Origin: Branchinecta lynchi
Lineage: Eukaryota; Arthropoda; Branchiopoda; Anostraca; Branchinectidae
Reading direction: 5' to 3'
Assembly (NCBI GenBank): GCA_023053575.1
Contig: JAKZAP010000006.1
Span: 13,587,280-13,651,279, forward strand
Length of the DNA stretch: 64,000 nucleotides
Made by a program: the position numbers and the translations under genes. Positions 22,010 through 31,800 of this stretch are shown one piece after another. Position 1 is the first letter of the stretch. Each line of letters opens with the position of its first letter. The notes below the pieces were generated by a model that saw only the letters and a program-made list of their open reading frames with translations, ran no database searches and was not told the DNA's origin.

Positions 22010-22405
22010 CTTGTTCTTCTCACCTGGTTTCATCCCGATCTCCCCACTCTAAGCGTTTCCAAAGATTTCAGCCTCCCCCCTGAAACACCCCAAAGTCACT
22101 GGAACCGGTTAGGATTTGAAGTGGGAGGTCTAAGACACAAGGTCTTTCCAAATGTCAAGTTTCATCAAGATCCGATCACCCGTTCGAAAGTTATAACCTC
22201 GAGATTCCAGTTTTCCCTCCCTCCACGATAGTCGGATCGGGGAAGTGACTGTTTCCAAATTAACCTGCTCGGGTCTCTAATACGCCTGCGAAGTTTCATC
22301 GTCCTAGCTTATGTGGGAGTGCCCGAACCAGCAAACCCCGACCGACGGACGGACAGAAATTGCGATCGCTATACGGCATTTGGCCGATTGGCGAGTGCTA
22401 TAACA
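22010..22405 (-). mobile_element. F1 element fragment (head end)
   Basis: Reverse orientation to 1390-3293. It ends with CGACGGACGGACAGAAATTG, GCGATCGCTATACGGC and a decayed hairpin near 22385-22402. About one core unit is present, starting near a C-run at 21989-22002. Confidence 0.65.
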
Positions 22406-23207
22406 AAATGAATTTTAGACATAAACGGAACATAAGCCGTTGGAATTAGAAAATGATTCTACCTTTTTCTGAAGTCTTTCAGTAATCCTGGGATGTTTAG
22501 TGTACAAATCATGCTATGTTCCGACTCATCTGATAGAATTTCAACTGGATTGACCTAAAACTCGTCAAGTCTGACCTAATTCCCCAAGCTACAGTCTGTT
22601 TACTGTCCTCAAGAGACATCAAAGGTTACATTCCCAAAGGATTTATTTATCCTGATCGGTGACCACGGTGATAATACTCGCCTATCTGGAAAATCGGCGG
22701 CTGGTCGAAAATGGGCCGCTGTTTCAGCCCTGTGTGAACAGGCTACAACGGGTCATCGAGCCCTTTTCCATTTTCTAGAAGAAAGAGGCACTTCTGCAGG
22801 AAGGAGATTAACGTTTTTAGAAAAACTGTCAAACGAGGAGACGAGACTTCTACTGGTTCCAGTGTTTAGTTCAGCAGTCTCTAATATCCCTAACATAAAT
22901 CTGGAAGGATTAGCATTAAAATACAGCCTTGTTTGAAACTAACTCACACAATGAAATTCTTCCGCCCTACTTGCCAAGCACAGTACAGCTCGGAACCCAG
23001 CCTCTCTGTTAAAGAAAAATATGTATCGGAACTGGCACAGTAAAAATGTGAGACTAGACGCCGATTAAAGAACACATTGGCAAATACAAGAACGGACCGC
23101 CTCTGAGTATTTGACACTGACTAGATCCACAAGCCGAGAAGTCTGTCGAGCACAATGCCAGCCAGTGGCTGGTACCACAGCTTTTGCCTCACTGCCTCAC
23201 TGAGCCT
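22406..23207. other. Probable 3' UTR of gene B and upstream intergenic DNA
   Basis: No repeat is recognised. A minus-strand AATAAA (plus-strand TTTATT at 22642-22647) lies about 560 bp past the gene B stop and may be its poly(A) signal. Confidence 0.35.
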
Positions 23208-25458
23208 TCAGTCATCAGGATAATGGTCTGTTTTCTTGTATTGGGCATACTTCTCCTCCTGTGGCTGACTGGAGGTTTCTTTGGGTGATATTGGGAAACA
23301 GCACCACAGTACAAAAGCAATAAATGCTACCAGGGTCCCAATCAGTAGGATGAAATCTTCGATAGTCTGCAAAAGACATGAAACCACAGCTAAGTATTGT
23401 AAGGACGAAAACTCATTTTTATTTAAAGTATATCGTAGCTGAATGTCGTATACAGTAGCTGAAGCTGAAAGAAAAAAAAGAGAAAAGACAGAAGGTTGTG
23501 CGCAGATGTAGCGCCGTAGCCCATTTCTCTTCCACTGAATGACTACATTCAAACTGCAATGGGACTGGTTCAATTATTTACAATCAGATGCAGCTCACAC
23601 TACAGCAAAGACTGCACTACAGTAGGCGAGCTATCTACTACCTTTCTGGAATCACTTTCCGAGAAAGCTGCTTTGGTTTTCACAGTGCAAAAACTGGTGC
23701 GGAAAGTTCGTCGACTTGACGAAGCAGCGTGGAAACCACTGTAAAGTGATTTTGAGTTTGCTTTCCAGCTCGCAGAAACCCTCTTTAGTACACCCAAAAT
23801 TTGAAATAGCCTATGCCAGACCTGTACCAGATGCTAGTTACCCTATGCCAAAGGTTGGACACCCTAAAGCACTAAACAGAACCTTAAGGTTTCATTCAAA
23901 TCATATATATTTTATTAGGTTAGGCCAGTCTTAGTACACTAGCCTCTTTTCAGGCATGGTGCTCAAATGTCTAGCACCATGCCTGGGTGCTAGACGTTCA
24001 AGCACTGTACCTTGGATTTCATGTATGGTGCATGGATTTCAGTATACAGTGCATACATCAAAAACACAGTTTCTGTCATAACAACTGGGCACCAGCTCGG
24101 ACAGGGCTGAAATTACTACCATGAATTAGAGAAATCAAAGACAATCCTTTATATATTTTTCACAACAAAAACAAAAGGGCTTGGCTGATGGCAGATGTGA
24201 AAAACCTCATTTTCTTTTCTACATAGTCAAGGGTTTCGCATTCAAAGTGTCCTGTGTCTCAGCTTTTTCTACCTAGCAGCCAACCAGAATATTGGCTCTT
24301 GGGGAATATATAGGGAAAATACATGGAAAATAGATAGGGTGCTGTTAGGTTTTTCATCTCCATCATCACTAGAGCCCTTTTGTTTTTGTAGTGAAAAATA
24401 TATAAAGGATTGTCTTTGATTTCTCTAATTCATAGTAGTAATTTCAGCCCTGTCCGAGCTGGTGCTCAGTTGTGATGACAGAAACTGTGTTTTTGATATA
24501 TGCACTGTATACTGAAATCCATGCACCATACATGAAATCCAAGGTACAGTGCTTGAACGTCGAGCACCCAGGCATGGTGCTAGACGTTTGAGCACCGTGC
24601 CTGAAATGGGGCTAGTGTACTAGACTGGGTTAGGCCAGGGAGCTGAGTACATAGCATAGGAAACCTTCATTTGGCACAGGATATTCAAAAATTCGGGTAT
24701 ACCTGCGATTTAACATTGCTCCTATCTCTGTTGGACGAAACTAGGTGTTATAAATTACCGTAAATAAAAACTCGTTACCGCGAGTGAAATCGGTAAAATA
24801 ACATAAAATTGATTAAAATAAGGTATTTCCCATGAAATGTAGGACAAAGCTTATGTTTTGCAGTTGCCTGACCAGACTGAGACAGGTGAAATGCTTATTT
24901 ACTCTAGACCAGTCACAACTGGGATTTACTCCCTGAATTTGCTATAATGCAAAGCAAGAGAAAAGGATTTCGCCTCTAAATAACTCGAAGAAATTCTGAG
25001 TAGACAAACTGATCAGAGTTAAAAATCCCATCAACAATGCACTTGAAACTATTGATCGATTCATCATTAACAGCATCTTCGGTAAGGCTGTTCCAAGGAT
25101 CAACAATTCTGTTGCAAAGACGTTACTTAAAAACGTCCTTGTGGAATCTTGATTTTGTAAGCTTGCCTACGCTTGCCCTCGATGATGATGCTTAATGCTG
25201 AGTCATGCACTTTTTGTGTATGACAGCAGGCTTTCTGCAGGCTTTCCTATTCTCGATTCTGACAAAATGCAAGAAACAGAGAATTCGTTTCATGTGAACA
25301 GTCCAAGAACGCAAAATAGGAGAACTGCAAGGAGAAATAAAATGAGTTTTCATATCAAAAATGCAACTAAGCAACACAATCTATGAACAGAATCTTACTG
25401 GCTCTTCTCCAAGCAATATGGAGTTGACAAGATAAAAAAAGTCATCAAATGGTGTCAT
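23208..25458 (-). CDS. Gene B: 72-aa single-pass membrane microprotein
   Basis: Two exons on the minus strand: 25458-25399 (20 codons, from ATG) and 23366-23208 (52 codons plus TGA). The donor is GTAAGA and the acceptor is TTTTGCAG; both exons are in phase 0. The protein starts MTPFDDFFYLVNSILLGEEP. One strongly hydrophobic helix follows at about residues 25-43 (FILLIGTLVAFIAFVLWCC), and the tail is short and polar, ending KYAQYKKTDHYPDD. There is no cleavable signal before the helix. The start has A/G at -3. I do not recognise the family; small membrane regulators have this layout. The intron carries a hAT-like foldback element and a LINE remnant. The start faces gene C. Confidence 0.65.
23926..24627. 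mobile_element. 702-bp foldback hAT-like element, copy 1 (intron of gene B)
   Basis: Ends start CAGTCTTAGTACACTAGCC and finish GGCTAGTGTACTAGACTG. Flanks are perfect 8-bp duplications, GGTTAGGC at 23918-23925 and 24628-24635. The arms are inverted repeats of roughly 280 bp around a centre of about 135 bp. Each arm also has its own small palindrome (AGGCATGGTGCT against AGCACCATGCCT). An 8-bp duplication with CAG ends suggests hAT. No ORF. Confidence 0.9.
24940..25195 (-). pseudogene. LINE ORF2 extreme C-terminus and 3' end
   Basis: Minus-strand frame reads LCNRIVDPWNSLTEDAV, NDESINSFKCIVDGI and SDQFVYSEFLRVI. This is the usual end of CR1-like ORF2 proteins (R.V..WN.L, then S...FK..LD). The 3' end TTTAGAGGCGAAATCCTTTT is shared with 15840-15955. 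It lies in the gene B intron, in the sense direction of that gene. Confidence 0.6.
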
Positions 25459-25856
25459 TTCAAGGATTAGGCCAAACACTGCCTTCAGGACTGCGTCAAA
25501 TCAGAAACTTCCTTGACAAGTAGCATGGATCATGTAGACTGATGGCCAAAAGTAAGGCAATAACAAAATACACACAGAAAACTGAGCTGGTGCTGATACT
25601 TTTTCTCTATATGACCAACTGGTCTTGTGTCGTCAGTTTCTCCAATGCAAGTGTCATTCATACAACCTAGATGACAGCGCTGACAACTGAAGTGGGTATT
25701 TGTTGTCGAAGTCTTCGAAGAAAGGCTAACGCAGGGCTAGCGCCATCTAGTTTAAAAGCAATGCTCGTTATCACGACTATCGAAAGATAGAATGAAGTAC
25801 CTCAAATGAATCCCCAAGTTTATGGATTTTAAGATTGCTGTTGACCAGTTCTCGCT
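25459..25856. promoter_or_regulatory. Candidate bidirectional promoter between genes B and C
   Basis: The start codons of gene B (minus) and gene C (plus) are 398 bp apart and point away from each other, with no transposon between them although both sides are full of them. No obvious TATA box was picked out. Promoter function is inferred from arrangement only. Confidence 0.45.
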
Positions 25857-28800
25857 ATGGCTGATGAAGTCAAGTTCAACCTCAAATGGAATGATTTCTC
25901 TTCTAAACTAATTGAATCCTTTTCACTCTTACATCAGACTGAAAGTTTTCATGATGTAACCTTATGTCTTCAAGATGGAATGGTGAAGGCTCACAAAGCT
26001 ATTTTATCAATCTGCAGTCCCTTCTTACATGACATTTTTAAGGTAAAAAATCTAGTAGAACATTAAGCTGTGCATTCTAGGTTATTTTTGGAATTTGCTT
26101 GGTGACATTTGGATCTGTAAGGAGCAGCGTAAGGTGGTGTAAGGTCTGCTTTATTCTGTCATACCTTTCTACTACAGGCCGACTACAGGTACAGGAGTGC
26201 TGCGTGAAGCCGCAGTCTAGTACACTAGCCCCTTTTCAGGCACGGTGCTCAAACGTCTAGCACCATGCCTGGGTGCTAGACGTTCAAGCACTGTACCTTG
26301 GATTTCATGTATGGTGCATGGATTTCAGTATACAGTGCATACATCAAAAACACAGTTTCTGTCATAACGACTGAGCACCAGCTCGGACAGGGCTGAAATT
26401 ACTACCATGAATTAGAGAAATCAAAGACAATCCTTTATATATTTTTCACAACAAAAACAAAAGGGCTCGACTGATGACAGATGTGAAAAACCTCATTTCC
26501 TTTTCTACATAGTCAAGGGTTTTGCATGCAAAGTGGCCTGTGCCTCAGCTTTTTCTACCTAGCAGCCAACCAGAATATTGGCTCTTGGGGAATTGATAGG
26601 GAAAATACATGGAAAATAGATAGGGTGCTGTTAGGTTTTCATCTCCATCATCATTAGAGCCCTTTTTTTTTTGTTGTGAAAAATATATAAAGGATTGTCT
26701 TTGATTTCTCTAATTCATAGTAGTAATTTCAGCCCTGTCCGAGCCGGTGCTCAGTTGTGATGACAGAAACTGTGTTTTTTCTGTATGCACTGTATACTGA
26801 AATCCATGCACCATACATGAAATCCAAGGTACAGTGCTTGAACGTCTAGCACCCAGGCATGGTGCTAGACGTTTGAGCACCGTGCCTGAAAAGGGGCTAG
26901 TGTATTAGACTGTGAAGCCGCCACCCTAAACTCCTATTTTTGGGAAATGACTTAGGGAAAAAGAGTAAAAGTTGAGATAAAATTCAGCGCAGTATCCTGA
27001 AAGGAAGCTTAGAACCTTCACTTTCTGCTGGTACCATAGTTTACTTGTAATTGTTCAAGGCTAAGCTGGAAAACACGAAAGAATATAGGCACCCAAATGA
27101 TCATGAAGTCGCCCACTTTGCTAAAAATAGTATTTTGCTACATGGTGAAGTTAGAGGCCAGCTGTTTGGTCAGAGAGGTTCCTTGACCTTTTGCAAATAA
27201 CAAAATTTGCTGTTTTCTTGGAATTTGCATGCTTTTTCTGGGGGTGGCAGCTTCATGATCTAAGGTGGCAGGATCATGTACCATGGCCAATTGGGGGGTG
27301 GGCGGTGCCATAGTAAGGGCAGCTTCATGCAACACTCCTGTAGGCTACCTGACCTCATATTTCACTACCTCGATTTTTGCAGTAAAAATGCTTAAATGAA
27401 ATGTAGACGCTGTCGTGACTGTCAAGAGGCAAAGAGGCTCAAGCTGGAAAATTATTCAAAATGGAAAATTCATTTTCCAGTTTGAGTGACTTGAGCCTGA
27501 AGAGGACCCATGCCAAGAAGGGCCGAAATATAGCTTTAATAAAATGTAGCTGACTTATCTGTTTTGCACCATCAAACATGATTCGCAGTCAGCTTGGGCT
27601 GAAGAAACATTTATCGAAGCAATATCTGTCCAATATGTAAACCAATCATTTAGCTTCAGTCTAGTATGTTTTTTATATTTGTTGGTTCCTTTTTAATTCA
27701 GATAGATTATTCTGAAGGAAAAACTTACCTAAGCCAAGTGAACTATCTTATTCCTAGGCTAAGATGGAACTACTGTGTCCAGCTATCTGCAGCATTCCAC
27801 CAAATTAGAAGCCCATACCCCTTCTGACTGAGAGCAGACCGAAAGTTTGCATGCTAAAGGGTCTGGGTCTGATTGAATGAATGAATAAATTTATTTCCCA
27901 TCAAAATTGGCCCGAGGGGACCTAGATGGAGTAAACTAAAGAGAAAAGAAGAGAAAAAAAACAACAACATGCAATACACCATTGCAACACAACAACAATG
28001 TAAGAGAATACAAACATTAGCACGTAAATGAGTTGCATAAACCATGGGATCTGTTTAATGAACTTCCAAACTTCTTTATTCTTGCCTCTATCGCAGTCAC
28101 AGGATGTGCAAGATGTTATTTTGTACTGGTTCGATTCTGGATTATGGGCCATGTCAAAATTTGGCTAAGAATGTCTTACTGATTGATGACCGATTGTTGG
28201 TATATTTGGGTTAGAAACACAGTGCGAGAGATGCTTTAATTATCAGTGTGTCTAGAGTATTGTACACTTGGCTCTTTTTTGATAACCATGCCCAGACGCT
28301 GGTGTTTGTGCCATTCATACACAAACCCACAGTTTGCGGGTATGGTACCCCCTCTGGCCCCATCGGTCATGAAAAAATATTCACTCAGTTATGTATTTAT
28401 TCACTGCATTGTATGAAAAAAATTTGAAAGTATATACTAAAAAAAAAATTCTTTGAAACTGAACTTGATCTTGAGTTGTTGAGAACTATTTATGATTTTA
28501 TGATAACAATATATGATTTGGAAATAGTTTGTGCTGAAGGAATACTTTTTGCATATAAGGAGCAGTGTCAAAAATATGGTGGGGGGGCAGCGCATCCCCC
28601 AACCCCCTGGAAAGTATTGTCTGTAAATCGGGAAGTATATATCAGCCAAGGTTGTACAGATACCAGTGGCGAAAACAAGTGGTTGTGGGGTGGGGGGTGC
28701 AGCTACTGCCTCCCCGGACAATTCTAGCTGGTAAATAGGAAATGGTAAATCGGAAAGCACTTTCCTTATTCAGTCTCTGGTATGTCCTACCAACAAAATC

Positions 28801-31800
28801 TCTGTTGGTAAATCGTTCTTCCCTCTGTTGGTCGTTTGACAGTTCGCACGAACAAACGACCGACAAATGAGTGAGCTTTACAAAAGGGAAAGGCAAAGAA
28901 TTGGGATTGATTTATAATTTCAAAGAAAACGAATGTTCAGCTTGTCAAATTGTAGCAAAATTTCATCTGGTCCCTTGCTTTATATGCCATGCCATGTTCG
29001 AAATATTGGCCGTAGACCGGTAGACTGGAAATGGAAGTTAAAGTTGTGCCTGTTTGTTTGTTATCTTTTATCTTCTTTGCTCGATTTATTACACACTTTG
29101 TTTGTAAGAAATATGGGTAATAAAGAACTATCAGTCATCATGAACAGAGGAGTAGTGTTCAGCACACCAAAGGTTTCGATTGGATCCCAAAAGTTTAACA
29201 TTTGATCCAGATAACTGGGATAGATAACTGTAGATATCCGTTCTCCGCCAGACCCCGTGAACATTTTTACTATTCAAATTTAGAAACAGAATTTAGGCCA
29301 ATGGCTAATCATCTGAGAAAACGAAGTTCGGATATGGATTCAGCACGAGTGTTTACCCCTATAAAACTTCCTCACTTACTTTTGCCAAGTTTCCGGTTTC
29401 GATTCGGGCGAACTACTTGTCTGGCAAAAAACTAAAGCTAAAAACGAATTCAGTATGTCTCCCTACCTCTAAGTCGACCCTCTGATCCACTTCAGACGAA
29501 ACTTTTACTTTTAACCGTTTAGGCCCGATTCCGGGTGAACTATTTACCCAGCGAGAAAGTAGTTTTCATGTACGAATTAAGCATGCTTCTTTCCCACTAC
29601 GTCAAACCTGTTATCAACATCAGATAAACTTTAACTTTTAGCAAATTTTTCGGTTTCACGGATTCTCGACGAACTATATGTCCGGGTGGAAAATTGTTGT
29701 CATATGCGGATTCAGCATGTCTTCTAACTCCTGAATCGAAATATTATCAACTTCAGATAAAACTTTTTACTTTTGACAAATTTTTCGGTTGTTGCCTTCA
29801 TATAAATATTCAGCATGTCTTCTTACCCCTAAACAGACTATCATTAACCCCTCATACAGAGCCCTTCTACGAACTCGATCTGTCCCTTGACCTCAAGAAT
29901 CGTCACACCAAGTTTCATCAAAATATTGCATTCCCTTCGAGAGTTATCGTGCTGACGCGGACGGACAGACTGACAGCTTTTACGAAGTCATAGGTATCCC
30001 TCCACTTACGTTTTGGGATCCCAAAAATCGACTGCTAATGCGTTCTGAATATGTTTTTGTTTACCTTCCAGGATGGACAAAACGAAGTTAATCAAATTGT
30101 ACACGTGACTGATGTCTCAACAAAGAATTTGCAGTCACTGCTGACTTTCGTCTACTCAGGCGAAGTTTTCGTCGACCAGGAATCTATTCCCGGCTTCATG
30201 GAACTTGCAGGTTTCCTACGTATATCGGGGATAGTTGAAGGTACAAATATGTTACCATCAGATCCCGTTCCAGCCAGTCGACAAGAGAAGGTATGATCTA
30301 ATCAAGCAGTCGTTTTTCATGTACACGTATAGCCTATCAATTCGTCTCGGAACCACTTGTTGTCTCATAATCGAATCGGGACTGGCTACATTTTCCCTCA
30401 GTTGGAAAACCGATCGCTTTCACCATCCATGTTCCAAATTTTGTTTTTCCAGATCTATATTGCTCTGTAAATCGTGACTACCTATAGCAAAATCAGCTTT
30501 TAAAGCACACCATGCAATATTCACTGTCTATGTTCCAGTATTCAAAACTCTTTGAATGCTGTAAAACTTGTCCCTGCTTTTAACAATTTATCTACAGTTT
30601 TGTATATTTTAAGCCTTTTCCCAGGCTCATTGACTTCTTGCAAAAACTCAGCAAAAACTCGGCAAAATTCCGATAACCAGTTTTATGCATCAATAAGCAT
30701 AATAATTGGGGCAAGTGCAAAGATGAGTGCGTTATCCTTACCGGGCTTAGAATGTACCGTGAAATTTGAACATATGAAAATAGGAAATTTGGGTCTCCAG
30801 GATTAAGAATTTATGACTGCAGTCACAGAAGTAGGTTGCATGGCATTATAGACACGACGGGTTTTTAAACAAATACTCGCCGTGTCAAAAAGGTATATGA
30901 AATCTGTTTAAGGGCATTTGTTGACGTCGTTATGGCGGCCTGCTGCGGCCATAATTGATACTGCCTTGATCATTGTACAGCGCAATAAATCCTGTCAAGG
31001 ACCCTACCCATTTTCTCTACGTCACTCGTATGGTAGGCTAGCCTCCTCGATATCTTTTGCATGTTGTAGCTTTCCTTTTTGGTTAGTATGTTTAAAAAAG
31101 AAGAAGAAGAAAAAGTGGTAATAAAAACGTCGCATTAAGTAAACATGTAAATATTTGGAACCGTTGTAGGGCCTCGCCCCGCTCTGCTAGTTTTTTGGAA
31201 ATCATTTGGGCATAAATATCTGTAATCCGTAACTTTTTAAGCAAACTCATACGCAACGATTTATGTCTCCCAAAGGCCACCATGCAACGTGAACAAACGA
31301 TGCCTGTAGGCTTGTTTAGTAGTATTTGTTTGCTTTTTACATCAACTGTTGATGGCAAGCCGTGTTTTGTTATTTTTCTGCTTAGATTAATTGTAACTGA
31401 AGAAAAACGCCAAGTCAGGCTAATATGCTGTGAAAGTTTCATTTTTAGGACGAACTCATCTTCATTTTTAACATCTCACGGTCTATTATAAACAATAAGC
31501 CCCCGTAGTATTTTGATCACTTTCATGGCAAATGTTTGTTTTATTCAACGTCAGTCATAAAAAGAAGCGCAGGAAATCCCTGGGAACATTTATATTTATT
31601 TATTTGACTAAATCAACGGCCAAGAAGGGCCATATACTCATCTTGATTTTTTGGTGCTCTGTCCAACATTAAATCTCGGCGAAACTTGGCAGTGTGAAGC
31701 GTCCAGTAGTGGTACATGTTCATCCAAGATAAACGTTAATTAGCTAATTAAAGAGTAAAGAGAACCATAACCTAGGGTTAAACCTACTGGGCTTTCATGA

